Origin: Pseudomonas parakoreensis | Lineage (GTDB): Bacteria > Pseudomonadota > Gammaproteobacteria > Pseudomonadales > Pseudomonadaceae | DNA: 64,000 nucleotides | Direction of reading: 5' to 3' | Assembly: GCF_021602155.1 (NCBI RefSeq) | Contig: NZ_BQHY01000012.1 | Coordinates: 62,001 to 126,000, forward strand | Shown: positions 43,799-52,792 of the stretch, in pieces | Position numbering within the stretch: position 1 is the stretch's first letter | Layout of the letters: each line of letters opens with the position of its first letter | Position numbers and translations under genes: made by a program | The notes under the pieces: model-generated | The model's input: only the letters and a program-made list of their open reading frames with translations | Database searches by the model: none | Told to the model about the DNA's origin: nothing

Positions 43799-44584
43799 TC
43801 AGCGCGCCCGTGCCAGTTCGCGTAACAACTGCAAGGCCTCGGAGGCCAGCGGTTGATACTGATTGAGGATGTCCGCCAGACCGACCCAGACGATGAACAG
43901 GCCCAGTACCAGGGTCAGCGGAAAACCGATGGAAAAAATATTCAGTTGCGGCGCGGCGCGGGTCATCACGCCGAACGCGATGTTGACCACCAGCAGCGCC
44001 GTGACCGCCGGCAACACCAGCAACAACGCCGCCCCGAGCACCCAGCCTAGCTTGCCGGCCAGTTCCCAGTACTGCGCCGTCATCAAGCCGCCGCCGACCG
44101 GCAGCGTGGTGAAGCTTTCGGTGAGCACTTCGAAGACCACCAGATGGCCGTTCATCGACAGGAACAACAACGTCACCAGCATGGTGAAGAACTGGCCGAT
44201 GACCGCCACCGAGACGCCGTTGGCCGGGTCGACCATCGAGGCGAAGCCCATACCCATCTGGATCGCGACAATCTGCCCGGCCACGGCAAACGCCTGGAAA
44301 AACAGTTGCAGGGAAAACCCCAGCACCGCGCCGACCAGAATCTGCTCGCCAATGAGTAACCAGCCACTGAGCGCCAGCGGATTGACCGCCGGCATCGGCG
44401 GCAGCCCCGGGGCAATGCACACGGTAATGGCCACGGCGAAATACAACCGCACGCGGCGTGACACCAGGGTGGTGCCGAACACCGGCATGACCATCAGCAT
44501 CGAGGCGACACGAAACAGGGGCAACATGAACGACGCCACCCAGGTACTGATCTGGGTGTCGGTCAGCTGAAGCAGCGATTGCAT
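43799..44584 (-). CDS. fliR: Flagellar export-gate protein FliR
   Basis: The 261-residue hydrophobic protein is one of the FliPQR core-channel subunits. It has about six membrane segments with VFGTTLVSRRVRLYFAVAIT and MGMGFASMVDPANGVSVAVI as family-typical parts. It is packed against fliQ and flhB with gaps of three bases. Confidence 0.95.
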   Translation of the reverse strand: MQSLLQLTDTQISTWVASFMLPLFRVASMLMVMPVFGTTLVSRRVRLYFAVAITVCIAPGLPPMPAVNPLALSGWLLIGEQILVGAVLGFSLQLFFQAFAVAGQIVAIQMGMGFASMVDPANGVSVAVIGQFFTMLVTLLFLSMNGHLVVFEVLTESFTTLPVGGGLMTAQYWELAGKLGWVLGAALLLVLPAVTALLVVNIAFGVMTRAAPQLNIFSIGFPLTLVLGLFIVWVGLADILNQYQPLASEALQLLRELARAR

Positions 44585-44587
44585 GGC

Positions 44588-44857
44588 TTAGCCGATGACC
44601 ATCGGGATGTTTTTGTAGAGCTGGATGATGTATTCCATGAACGTCTGCACGATCCACGGACCGCCCACAATCAGCGTCACTAGCATCACCAACAGACGCG
44701 GCAGGAAGCTCAGGGTCTGTTCGTTGATCTGCGTCGCGGCCTGAAACATCGCCACCAACAAGCCGACCAACAGACTCGGCACCACCAGAATCGCGACCAT
44801 CAAGGTGGTCAGCCACAGCGCTTCACGAAAGATATCGACCGCCACTTCCGGCGTCAT
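44588..44857 (-). CDS. fliQ: Flagellar export-gate protein FliQ
   Basis: The 89-residue protein has two membrane helices ([39 protein letters not shown]) and the conserved [17 protein letters not shown] loop. The ATG overlaps the fliP stop by four bases. Confidence 0.96.
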   Translation of the reverse strand: MTPEVAVDIFREALWLTTLMVAILVVPSLLVGLLVAMFQAATQINEQTLSFLPRLLVMLVTLIVGGPWIVQTFMEYIIQLYKNIPMVIG

Positions 44858-45612
44858 GGCGAAACACCTCCGAAGCTACTGGCCAGGGTGCCGATGATCA
44901 GCGCCCAGCCATCCACCAGTACAAACAGCATGATCTTGAACGGCAGGGAAATGATCAGCGGCGACAGCATCATCATACCCATCGCCATCAGCACGCTCGC
45001 CACCACCAGGTCGATGATCAGGAACGGGATGAAGATCATGAAACCGATCTGGAACGCGGTTTTCAGTTCGGAGGTAACGAACGCCGGCACCAGAATGGTC
45101 AGCGGCGCCTGATCCGGGGTGGCAATGTCAGTGCGCTTGGACAGACGCATGAACAGCTCCAGATCGCTGGTGCGAGTCTGGGCGAGCATGAAGTCCTTGA
45201 TCGGTACCTGGGCCTTTTCCACCGCTTGCTGCGCGGTGAGTTTTTCCGCCAGGTACGGCTGCAGCGCATCGTTGTTCACCCGGTCGAACACCGGAGCCAT
45301 GATGAACAGCGTGAGGAACAGCGCCATGCCGGTGAGGATCTGGTTCGACGGCGTCTGCTGCAAGCCGAGGGCCTGACGCAGGATCGAGAAGACGATGATG
45401 ATCCGGGTGAAACTGGTCATCAGAATCACGGCCGCCGGAATGAAGCTCAGGGCGGTCATGATCAGCAGGATCTGCAGGCTGACCGAATACTCCTGCGCGC
45501 CGTTGGCGTTGGTGCCCAGCGTGATCGCCGGAATCGACAACGGATCGGCGGCGAACGCCAACGGCGCGGCCAGCATCAGGGCCAGCGTCAAGACGATGCG
45601 TAGCGCAGCCAT
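44854..45612 (-). CDS. fliP: Flagellar export-gate protein FliP
   Basis: The 252-residue protein has a cleavable signal peptide (ending APLAFA), then the signature segments [20 protein letters not shown] and [20 protein letters not shown]. It forms the export channel with FliQ and FliR. The ATG overlaps the fliO stop by one base. Confidence 0.96.
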   Translation of the reverse strand: MAALRIVLTLALMLAAPLAFAADPLSIPAITLGTNANGAQEYSVSLQILLIMTALSFIPAAVILMTSFTRIIIVFSILRQALGLQQTPSNQILTGMALFLTLFIMAPVFDRVNNDALQPYLAEKLTAQQAVEKAQVPIKDFMLAQTRTSDLELFMRLSKRTDIATPDQAPLTILVPAFVTSELKTAFQIGFMIFIPFLIIDLVVASVLMAMGMMMLSPLIISLPFKIMLFVLVDGWALIIGTLASSFGGVSP

Positions 45613-46064
45613 TACTTCTTATCCTTCTGATCCTTGCCGAGAATCTTCAACAGATGCTGGGCAAATTCCGGGGTCGCTTTTTCGCCGCTGCTCGGCACTT
45701 GCACCGGCTCCTTGAGCACATGCAGCGCGGTGATGGTGCCAGGACTGAGGCCCAACAGAATCTGCTCGTTGCCGACCTGCACCAGCATCAAGCGGTCACG
45801 CGGACCGAGCGCGCGGGAGCCGATCAGTTCGATCACCTGGCCCTTGCCCGCCGGCCCGGCCTGCTGCACCCGGCGCAGCAGCCAGGCGAGGAAGAAGATC
45901 AACCCCAGCACCAGCAACAGCCCGAAGACCAGTTGCGTCAGTTGCCCGGCCACGCCGCTGCTGACCATCGGCGCGGTGGCAGCAGGCACGGTGGTCGCCG
46001 TCGACGGCTCGGCGGCCAGCACGCTCAATGGCAATGCCAGCAATGCCCAGAGAAACCGTTTCAC
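45612..46064 (-). CDS. fliO: Flagellar protein FliO
   Basis: The 150-residue protein has a signal-like N-terminus, one membrane segment ([19 protein letters not shown], about residues 46-64), and a short cytoplasmic domain ([20 protein letters not shown]). It assists FliP assembly. It follows fliN without a gap. Confidence 0.92.
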   Translation of the reverse strand: MKRFLWALLALPLSVLAAEPSTATTVPAATAPMVSSGVAGQLTQLVFGLLLVLGLIFFLAWLLRRVQQAGPAGKGQVIELIGSRALGPRDRLMLVQVGNEQILLGLSPGTITALHVLKEPVQVPSSGEKATPEFAQHLLKILGKDQKDKK

Positions 46065-46523
46065 TCAGCGCAGCTTCTTGATGCGTTCGCTTGGGCTGAT
46101 CACGTCGGTCAGGCGGATGCCGAACTTCTCGTTGACCACCACCACTTCGCCGTGCGCGATCAGGGTGCCGTTGACCAGCACGTCCAGCGGCTCGCCGGCC
46201 AGACGATCGAGCTCGATCACCGAACCCTGGTTCAGTTGCAGCAGGTTGCGGATGTTGATATCGGTGCTGCCCACTTCCATCGAGATCGACACCGGGATGT
46301 CGAGGATCACGTCGAGGTTCGGGCCATCCAGCGTCACTGGATCGTTGTTCTTCGGCACGCTGCCGAACTCTTCCATCGGCAGACGGTTTGAGCTTGCCGC
46401 GCCAGCGTCGGCGGCCAGCAGCGCGTCGATGTCAGCCTGGCTGCCATCACCGGTCTCTTCCAGGGCTGCAGCCCATTCGTCGGCCAGTGCCTGATCGTCC
46501 TGGGCGTTCATTTCGTCGTTCAT
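46065..46523 (-). CDS. fliN: Flagellar motor switch protein FliN
   Basis: The 152-residue C-ring protein has an acidic N-terminal region and a C-terminal SpoA domain (ILDIPVSISMEVGSTDINIR; LAGEPLDVLVNGTLIAHGEV). Two ATGs in a row are available. The second (46523) is chosen because GAGG is seven bases away. Confidence 0.95.
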   Translation of the reverse strand: MNDEMNAQDDQALADEWAAALEETGDGSQADIDALLAADAGAASSNRLPMEEFGSVPKNNDPVTLDGPNLDVILDIPVSISMEVGSTDINIRNLLQLNQGSVIELDRLAGEPLDVLVNGTLIAHGEVVVVNEKFGIRLTDVISPSERIKKLR

Positions 46524-46579
46524 CATTTGTCCTCGGCGGGCAACAATTCAGTTAAATGCGTGGGGGTGAGAACGGCGCT

Positions 46580-47548
46580 TCAGCGCCGCTCGATCGGCTC
46601 GATCACCTGCAACGCGAGGTTGCCTTTGTGCGAGCCCATCTTGACCTTGAAGGCCGGTACGCCGTTGGCGCGCATGATCATGTCTTCCGGCATCTCCACC
46701 GGGATCACATCCCCCGGCTGCATGTGCAGGATGTCGCGCAGTTTCAACTGGCGGCGGGCCACGGTGGCGCCGATCGGCACGTCGACATCGAGCACGTCCT
46801 GACGCAGGGCGTTGACCCAGCGCTCGTCCTGATCGTCGAGGTCCGACTGGAAACCGGCATCGAGCATTTCGCGCACCGGCTCGATCATCGAGTACGGCAT
46901 GGTCACGTGCAGATCGCCGCCACCGCCATCGAGTTCGATGTGGAAGGTGGAGACCACGATCGCTTCGCTCGGGCCGACGATGTTGGCCATGGCCGGGTTC
47001 ACTTCCGAGTTGATGTACTCGAAATTGACTTCCATGATCGCCTGCCAGGCTTCCTTCAGATCGACGAACGCCTGCTCCAGCACCATGCGCACCACGCGCA
47101 GTTCGGTCGGGGTGAATTCCCGCCCTTCGATCTTGGCGTGACGGCCGTCGCCGCCGAAGAAGTTGTCCACCAGCTTGAACACCAGTTTGGCGTCGAGGAT
47201 GAACAGCGCGGTACCACGCAACGGTTTGATCTTGACCAGGTTGAGGCTGGTCGGCACGTACAGCGAGTGCACGTATTCGCCGAACTTCATCACCTGCACG
47301 CCACCGACGGCAACGTCCGCCGAGCGGCGCAGCATGTTGAACATGCTGATGCGGGTGTAACGGGCAAAACGCTCGTTGATCATTTCCAGGGTCGGCATGC
47401 GTCCACGGACGATGCGATCCTGGCTGGTCAGGTCGTAGCTTTTGACACTGCCGGGTTCGGCAGCGTTATCGGTCTGTACCAGACCATCGTCGACGCCATG
47501 CAACAGCGCGTCGATTTCATCCTGGGACAGCAGATCCTGCACGGCCAT
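46580..47548 (-). CDS. fliM: Flagellar motor switch protein FliM
   Basis: The 322-residue C-ring protein has the N-terminal CheY-P-binding peptide (LLSQDEIDALLHGV), a central CheC-like domain, and a C-terminal SpoA domain (VDVPIGATVARRQLKLRDIL). It lies nine bases after fliL. Confidence 0.96.
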   Translation of the reverse strand: MAVQDLLSQDEIDALLHGVDDGLVQTDNAAEPGSVKSYDLTSQDRIVRGRMPTLEMINERFARYTRISMFNMLRRSADVAVGGVQVMKFGEYVHSLYVPTSLNLVKIKPLRGTALFILDAKLVFKLVDNFFGGDGRHAKIEGREFTPTELRVVRMVLEQAFVDLKEAWQAIMEVNFEYINSEVNPAMANIVGPSEAIVVSTFHIELDGGGGDLHVTMPYSMIEPVREMLDAGFQSDLDDQDERWVNALRQDVLDVDVPIGATVARRQLKLRDILHMQPGDVIPVEMPEDMIMRANGVPAFKVKMGSHKGNLALQVIEPIERR

Positions 47549-47557
47549 GTCGTGTTC

Positions 47558-48061
47558 CTACTGCAGTACGAAATTAGTGAAAAGCAACTGTTCGATCACC
47601 ACTTTGCCCAGCTCTTTCTGCGCCACTTCCTGGACGCTGGCTGTGGCCTTCTGGCGCAACATCTCCTGGCCGACCGGGGTCGCCAGTGTGGCGAAATCCT
47701 GACCGGAGAAGAGCATCACCAGGTTGTTGCGGATCACCGGCATGTGCACTTTGAGCGCGTCCAGATCGGCCTGGTTACGCGCCAGCATGGTGATGCTCAC
47801 CTGCATGTAGCGCTGACGGCCGTTCTGGTTGTAGTTGGCGACAAACGCCGGCGCCATCGGCTCGAAAATCGCCGGCTGCTTGCCGACCGGCGCGGTCTCG
47901 GCCGCGGCGGCAGGCTTGCTCTGAGCACTGTGCATGAAGTACCAGGTCGCGCCCACGGACACACCGATCGCCAGCAGCAGAGCCACCACGATCAGGATGA
48001 TCATCTTGAGTTTGCCTTTGGTCGCGGGGTCTTTTACAGCTGCTGCTTCGCTCTTCGCCAT
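47558..48061 (-). CDS. fliL: Flagellar basal-body protein FliL
   Basis: The 167-residue protein has one membrane segment (MIILIVVALLLAIGVSVGATW, about residues 20-40) and a periplasmic domain that surrounds the stator. The C-terminal segment QKELGKVVIEQLLFTNFVLQ is typical. It is first of the fliLMNOPQR-flhB operon. Confidence 0.95.
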   Translation of the reverse strand: MAKSEAAAVKDPATKGKLKMIILIVVALLLAIGVSVGATWYFMHSAQSKPAAAAETAPVGKQPAIFEPMAPAFVANYNQNGRQRYMQVSITMLARNQADLDALKVHMPVIRNNLVMLFSGQDFATLATPVGQEMLRQKATASVQEVAQKELGKVVIEQLLFTNFVLQ

Positions 48062-48111
48062 GCCAATAATCCGTCACTAATCGGGTTTTCACAGTCGCAC
48101 GGCAAGGCAAG

Positions 48112-48127
48112 AGCAAGTGTTATGCCA
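48112..48127 (-). promoter_or_regulatory. fliL: Sigma-54 promoter of the fliL operon
   Basis: The minus strand reads TGGCAT-AACAC-TTGCT, with invariant GG/GC at the right spacing, 51 bases upstream of the fliL ATG. It is a class II/III FleQ- or FleR-dependent promoter by position. Confidence 0.85.
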
Positions 48128-48175
48128 GAAGTGTCGGAGCGTTGGAGGAGCGGGATGCATGAATCGATACAAGCC

Positions 48176-48266
48176 CTGTGGGAGCTGGCTTGCCAGCGAT
48201 AGCGATTGGTCTGACACATTGGTTCTGAATGTGCCGCCGCCATCGCTGGCAAGCCAGCTCCCACAG
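48176..48266. repeat. Type B inverted repeat between fliK and fliL
   Basis: Arms CTGTGGGAGCTGGCTTGCCA and TGGCAAGCCAGCTCCCACAG flank a 50-base spacer. It is placed downstream of the fliK stop and upstream of the fliL promoter, so it could isolate the two transcription units. Confidence 0.9.
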
Positions 48267-48286
48267 GTTTTTGTGAACACCTTGAA

Positions 48287-49681
48287 TCAGGCGTAATAGT
48301 CGACGGCGCTGCTGCCGATCACGCTGGTGGTTTGTGCAGCGGCTTCGGCCACGCTCACAGGCGCCAATTCTTCTTCCGCCGAATCCAGACGCCCACCTGC
48401 AGCGCTGGTACGGCCGCTCTGACCGTGCTGCGCCTGTTCCTGACCCTGCTGACCCTGCCAGCCACGACTCTGGTCAGAGACGTTGACGTCAACCTGGCCC
48501 ATGCCCTGCTGGGTAAACATGTCACGCAGGCGATGCATCTGGCCGTCCAGCGCTTCACGCACACTTGGATGTGCGCTCATGAAGGTCACTTGAGTCTGTT
48601 GGTCGGGCACCATGTTCACGCGGATGTCCAGGCGTCCCAACTCTGCCGGCTGCAATTGAATATCCGCCGCCTTCAGATTGGCGCTGGACAGGTACATGAC
48701 GCGGTTGACGATTTCTTCGGTCCAGCCGCTCTGGTGCATGGCGATCGGTTGATTCACCGGCACCGCGTTCGCGGTTTTCGGCGTAGCCGCCTGAGTCAGC
48801 GCCGCCAGACGGTTGGCGAAATCATCGACACGGGTGTCGCTGGTGGCAGCCTTCAGATCTTTCAGGCCATCGTCGATCAGACCGCTGAAGGCTTTCTCGC
48901 CGTTCTGACTGGTGCTGTCCTTGTCGGCCTGCACATCGAGCATGCTGGCCATGCCAGCGGCGAAATTCTGCGCTGAAGTCAATTCACCGTCGGCCTGGGT
49001 CTGTGCCGGCGTAGCTTTGGGTTGTGCCTGGCTGCTGGCGGAAATGTGGCCGCCCTGCTCCATCGCCATGCGCACCGCCGGCAGCGAATCGAGTGGATCG
49101 GCCGCCGGGTCGAAAGCGCTATCGGTCGATGCCGCCGGGTCTTTGACCACGGCTGGCGCAACGGTTGCGGCCACGACCGGTGTTTCAGCCTTGACCGGCT
49201 CCGGCGTTGCAGCGACTGGCGCTGCCACCACTGGCGCGGTCACCAGCGGTTGCACGGTTTGCGCCAGTGCCGGATCCAGCGCCGGATCCACCGGGAGAGT
49301 GTCCACCACTGGAGTCTGCATGTTGTCTGCGGCAGCATCGGCGGCGGCCTTGTCGGCGGCAGCCTGATCATCGGATGCAGTCGAAGCGGTCTTGTCGGCA
49401 GGCAAGGCATTGCCGCTATCGGCAACGGCCGGTTGTGTGGCGGCAGACTTGTCCTTGCCGAAATCTTTCTTGTCGCTGTTGTCGGCAACCTTGTCGCGCG
49501 AAGGTTTCAGCGAACTGTCAGCGCTCGCCAGCGATTTTTTCGGGCCTTGATCGGCGAACACCTGAGCGAAGCTTGAGGCCTTGTCCCCGGTGTCTGCGGC
49601 CATGACCGGCGCTTTGGCAGCAGCGGCTTGCGCCTTGGCCTGGGCGGCAGATTGAAGAAGAACATTGGGGGTCGCAGGCAT
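48287..49681 (-). CDS. fliK: Flagellar hook-length control protein FliK
   Basis: The 464-residue exported ruler protein has a low-complexity Ala/Asp/Thr-rich N-terminal two thirds and a compact C-terminal domain (LQPAELGRLDIRVNMVPDQQ; HPSVREALDGQMHRLRDMF) that contacts FlhB. The ATG at 49681 follows GGAG at eight bases. The frame is open 264 bases further upstream as a shadow of the neighbouring region. Confidence 0.92.
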   Translation of the reverse strand: MPATPNVLLQSAAQAKAQAAAAKAPVMAADTGDKASSFAQVFADQGPKKSLASADSSLKPSRDKVADNSDKKDFGKDKSAATQPAVADSGNALPADKTASTASDDQAAADKAAADAAADNMQTPVVDTLPVDPALDPALAQTVQPLVTAPVVAAPVAATPEPVKAETPVVAATVAPAVVKDPAASTDSAFDPAADPLDSLPAVRMAMEQGGHISASSQAQPKATPAQTQADGELTSAQNFAAGMASMLDVQADKDSTSQNGEKAFSGLIDDGLKDLKAATSDTRVDDFANRLAALTQAATPKTANAVPVNQPIAMHQSGWTEEIVNRVMYLSSANLKAADIQLQPAELGRLDIRVNMVPDQQTQVTFMSAHPSVREALDGQMHRLRDMFTQQGMGQVDVNVSDQSRGWQGQQGQEQAQHGQSGRTSAAGGRLDSAEEELAPVSVAEAAAQTTSVIGSSAVDYYA

Positions 49682-49731
49682 GACACGGTCTCCGCTGCAC
49701 TGGGATCGTAGGTACAGTTGACGGGGATTAT

Positions 49732-49747
49732 TGCAAGTGTCGGGCCA
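49732..49747 (-). promoter_or_regulatory. fliK: Sigma-54 promoter of fliK
   Basis: The minus strand reads CTGGCCC-GACAC-TTGCA (first base just outside the interval), with GG and GC at the correct spacing, 51 bases upstream of the fliK ATG. fliK therefore has its own promoter, separate from both neighbours. Confidence 0.8.
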
Positions 49748-49787
49748 GTTTTGTCCGGCGCTGGCGAAAAGCGCCGGACGGCAGGAT

Positions 49788-50135
49788 TCAATGCGTGATG
49801 GCGTGCTGGCGTTCGTCTTCGTAGACAGGTCGCACATCGGCAAATTCGCTGCTGATGTCCGCCACCAGATCGACGATTTCGGCGGGACTTTTGTTTCTGG
49901 CGTCCGCCTCGAGCGCCTGACAGAGCGTCGCCAGTCGCACGGCACCCATGTTGCTGGCGCTGCCCTTGAAACTATGGGCGACCTCGGCCAACACCTTGGC
50001 GTCGGCGGTCTTTTGTAATTGATGCAAGCGACTTTCAGAATCGGTCAGGAAGGTATCCAGCAAATCCGGATAGCTGTCTTCCATCACTTCGCGCAACGCA
50101 TCGAGTACTTCGCGATCCACATGTTGGTCAGTCAC
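49788..50135 (-). CDS. hptB: Histidine phosphotransfer protein HptB
   Basis: The 115-residue Hpt domain carries the phosphorylated His54 (EVAHSFKGSASNMGA). In P. aeruginosa it relays phosphate from hybrid kinases to HsbR. The start is GTG with AAGGAG upstream. It is last of the hsbA-hsbR-hptB group placed inside the flagellar cluster. Confidence 0.92.
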   Translation of the reverse strand: MTDQHVDREVLDALREVMEDSYPDLLDTFLTDSESRLHQLQKTADAKVLAEVAHSFKGSASNMGAVRLATLCQALEADARNKSPAEIVDLVADISSEFADVRPVYEDERQHAITH

Positions 50136-50165
50136 TTGTTCACTCCTTGATCAAGAATCGGCGAA

Positions 50166-51869
50166 TTATGCCCTAACCTCCCAGAAAAACTCTACGCAAG
50201 CACTGCGACCTTCGTCCGACCAACTGGCGTTATGCCCCAATTGCCGGATCAAGCTGACGCCGCGCCCCGACAGACGGACGCCGTCCAAAGGTCGCTCCAT
50301 CACGCGCGCCACGTCAAACCCCTTGCCGCTGTCCTCGACGCGGATGACCAGGCAACCACCGGCACCTTGCGGCCTGACTTGCAAATGCACGCGCACATAA
50401 CCGTCCTGCAACGCCTCGAGTCGTGCATTGCGCTGCTCGTAGTAGCGAGCGAATCCGGCCGCATCACGCTTGAGGCTGGAATCGAGTCCCAGCACGCCAT
50501 GCTCCAGTGCGTTGGAATACAGCTCGGCAAGCACGCTGTAGATTGCGCCACCCTGGGTGCGCAAGCCATGTACTTCCAGTAACAATTGCAGCAAATATGG
50601 CAACGGATTGAAGCGTTTGAGCGTCGCACCGCGAAACTCGAAGCTGACCGACCAGTCCAGCGGACAGGATTGGCCACTGTCGGAATACACCGGCGCCGAC
50701 GGCACCACCTGCGCCGCCTCCAGCAGACTGATCTCGACCATGCTCACATCGTCGCGGGGCTCGCCACGAAATGCGTGCAAGGCCTGTTCGATCTCGGCGA
50801 ACAGATTGTCCGGTTCACGATTGGCGGCAAACAGTTGCTGCAAACGCTCGACACCAAACAACCGGTCATCGGCGTCAGTGGTATCGATCACGCCGTCTGA
50901 CAGCAGGAACACTCGGTCCCCTGCCGCCATGGCCTGCACTTCGGTGCGATCGTCGAATGCCTGCGGGCTGAGCACCCCCAGCGGTAAATGCCGCGCCGGC
51001 AGCGGCAGCCGTTCGCCCGTGGCGATCCGGTGCAGATAGCCATCGGGCATGCCGCCGTTCCACACCTCCACAGTACGGCGCTGAAAGCTCAGGCAAAGCA
51101 TGGTCGCGCAGCAGAACATGTCCACCGGCAGGATGCGCTTGAGCTTGGCGTTCATCTCGCGCAGGGTTTCGGCCAGGCCGTAACCTTTGGCCGTCATGCC
51201 GTAAAACACTTCGGCCAACGGCATCGCCCCCACCGCCGCCGGCAGACCGTGGCCGGTGAAATCACCGAGCAGCACATGCATGTCGCCGGCCGGCGTGTAG
51301 GCCGCCAGCAGCAGGTCGCCGTTGAACAATGCATAGGGCGATTGCAGGTAGCGAATATTCGGCGCGCTCAGGCAACCCGAATGCGCGACCTTGTCGAACA
51401 CCGCTTTGGCCACGCGCTGTTCGTTGAGCAGGTAATCGTGATGTTTGGCAATCAGGTCGCGCTGCTGCAGCACCGTGGCCTGCAAACGACGCAAGCGATC
51501 CATCGCCTTGATTTTGGCGGCAAGGATTACCTGGTTGTACGGCTTCGCCAGAAAGTCGTCGCCGCCCGCCTCCAGACAGCGCGCCAGCGCTTCGCTTTCG
51601 GTCAGCGAGGTCAGGAAGATGATCGGCACCAGGGTTTCCCCCGCCAGCGCCTTGATCTGTCGCGCCGCTTCGAAGCCATCCATCACCGGCATCATTGCGT
51701 CCATCAGCACCAGGTGCGGCGGCTGGCGCCGAAACACTTCCAGCGCTTCGGCGCCATTGGCGGCGGTCAGCACTTCATGCCCCTGACGCCGGACGATGGT
51801 CGACAACAGTAACCGGTCGGCGGCGCTGTCTTCGGCGATCAGGATCGTCAGCGGCTCTTGTGCCTGCAT
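50166..51869 (-). CDS. hsbR: Response regulator with PP2C phosphatase and anti-sigma kinase domains (HsbR)
   Basis: The 567-residue protein has an N-terminal receiver (Asp57 in LVLMDAMMPVMDG), a central SpoIIE-type PP2C domain (DMHVLLGDFTGHGLPAAVGA; VFLLSDGVIDTTD), and a C-terminal HATPase of the RsbW/SpoIIAB type (AELYSNALEHGVLGLD; VEDSGKGFD). It dephosphorylates or phosphorylates HsbA depending on its state. A TTG three codons upstream overlaps the hsbA stop, but the ATG is preferred. Confidence 0.92.
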   Translation of the reverse strand: MQAQEPLTILIAEDSAADRLLLSTIVRRQGHEVLTAANGAEALEVFRRQPPHLVLMDAMMPVMDGFEAARQIKALAGETLVPIIFLTSLTESEALARCLEAGGDDFLAKPYNQVILAAKIKAMDRLRRLQATVLQQRDLIAKHHDYLLNEQRVAKAVFDKVAHSGCLSAPNIRYLQSPYALFNGDLLLAAYTPAGDMHVLLGDFTGHGLPAAVGAMPLAEVFYGMTAKGYGLAETLREMNAKLKRILPVDMFCCATMLCLSFQRRTVEVWNGGMPDGYLHRIATGERLPLPARHLPLGVLSPQAFDDRTEVQAMAAGDRVFLLSDGVIDTTDADDRLFGVERLQQLFAANREPDNLFAEIEQALHAFRGEPRDDVSMVEISLLEAAQVVPSAPVYSDSGQSCPLDWSVSFEFRGATLKRFNPLPYLLQLLLEVHGLRTQGGAIYSVLAELYSNALEHGVLGLDSSLKRDAAGFARYYEQRNARLEALQDGYVRVHLQVRPQGAGGCLVIRVEDSGKGFDVARVMERPLDGVRLSGRGVSLIRQLGHNASWSDEGRSACVEFFWEVRA

Positions 51870-51874
51870 GACCG

Positions 51875-52180
51875 TCAACTGATGTCGAACAGTTTGTCGA
51901 AGTTGGAGATGGCGAGAATCTTGCGCACGTCGGAGTTGCTGTTGACCACCCGCACGTCCGAGTCGTCGCCGCCGGCGTGATCGCGCAGCAGGAGCAGCAT
52001 GCCCAGCGCGGAGCTGTCTAGGTAGGTGGCATCCTTCAGATCGACCACGATGGAGTCAGGCTTGTGGTTAAGCCGCTCATAGGCCTCGCGAAATTCCTGA
52101 TGGCGCCCGAAATCGAACCGCCCCCTGACCGAAATCGTCAGTTTTTGGCCATCCGGAGAGACTTCTGTAACGACTGACAT
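51875..52180 (-). CDS. hsbA: Anti-sigma factor antagonist HsbA (STAS domain)
   Basis: The 101-residue STAS protein has the phosphorylatable Ser56 in YLDSSALGMLLL. In P. aeruginosa HsbA binds FlgM or the cyclase HsbD depending on phosphorylation and so links swimming to biofilm formation. The same role is inferred here. AAGGAAG precedes the ATG. Confidence 0.92.
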   Translation of the reverse strand: MSVVTEVSPDGQKLTISVRGRFDFGRHQEFREAYERLNHKPDSIVVDLKDATYLDSSALGMLLLLRDHAGGDDSDVRVVNSNSDVRKILAISNFDKLFDIS

Positions 52181-52256
52181 TGACTGGCTTCCTTGTCATT
52201 GACGAACGTGTACAAGGTTTAGCACTTGGACAGGGTTGGGGCAAGGCTGGAAGCCA

Positions 52257-52332
52257 GATCAAAAGATCGCAGCGTTCGGCAGCTCCTACATCAATCACCT
52301 GCAGGAGCTGCCGAAGGCTGTGAACTTTTGAC
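52257..52332. repeat. Type A inverted repeat between hsbA and fliJ
   Basis: An inside-out copy (GATCAAAAGATCGCAGCGTT then GGAGCTGCCGAAGGCTG), with a degraded right arm reading TGTGAACTTTTGA. It ends one base before the fliJ stop codon. Confidence 0.85.
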
Positions 52333-52333
52333 A

Positions 52334-52786
52334 TTATTCAAGAGGATCGTGCCGCGGCAAACGCTGCGACAACTCGTCCAGTAATCTCTGCTCGCGCTTG
52401 TCTTCGAGGCGTTGCGCCTCTTCGCGGTAGCGCTGCACCAGTTTGCGCAGGCCTTCGACCTTGGCAAACGCCTGCTGCCAGGCGTCTCGCGCCTTGATCA
52501 GGTTGTTCTGGTGCCAGACCAGGCTTTGCCGCTGCTGGTCGATCGCAGTGTCCAGTTGCGCGAGAAAGCCGTGATACCCCAGCAGCCATTGTCCGGAAAC
52601 CCCGTCGCTGCCACGCACGATCCACTGCTCCTGATAATCCAGACGAAAGGCGTCGAGGTCGGCGAGTTTGCTTTCAGCCACCTTGACCTGGCCCTGAAAG
52701 TATCCCAGACGCTGGACGGCAGTTTTTTCGGCCTGTTCGGCCATTTCCACCACCGGTGCCAGACGTGCGGCGCGACTCACGGCCAT
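52334..52786 (-). CDS. fliJ: Flagellar export chaperone FliJ
   Basis: The 150-residue, fully helical coiled-coil protein has alternating charged segments (VEMAEQAEKTAVQRLGYFQG; LVQRYREEAQRLEDKREQRL). It is the stalk of the FliH/FliI ATPase. It starts seven bases after the fliI stop. Confidence 0.92.
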   Translation of the reverse strand: MAVSRAARLAPVVEMAEQAEKTAVQRLGYFQGQVKVAESKLADLDAFRLDYQEQWIVRGSDGVSGQWLLGYHGFLAQLDTAIDQQRQSLVWHQNNLIKARDAWQQAFAKVEGLRKLVQRYREEAQRLEDKREQRLLDELSQRLPRHDPLE

Positions 52787-52792
52787 GGCCGG

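Noticed and set aside
52181-52256. Possible sigma-54 promoter upstream of hsbA (TGGCTT...TTGCC on the minus strand)
   Set aside because: The distance between the GG and GC pairs is one base too long, which normally abolishes sigma-54 promoter function.
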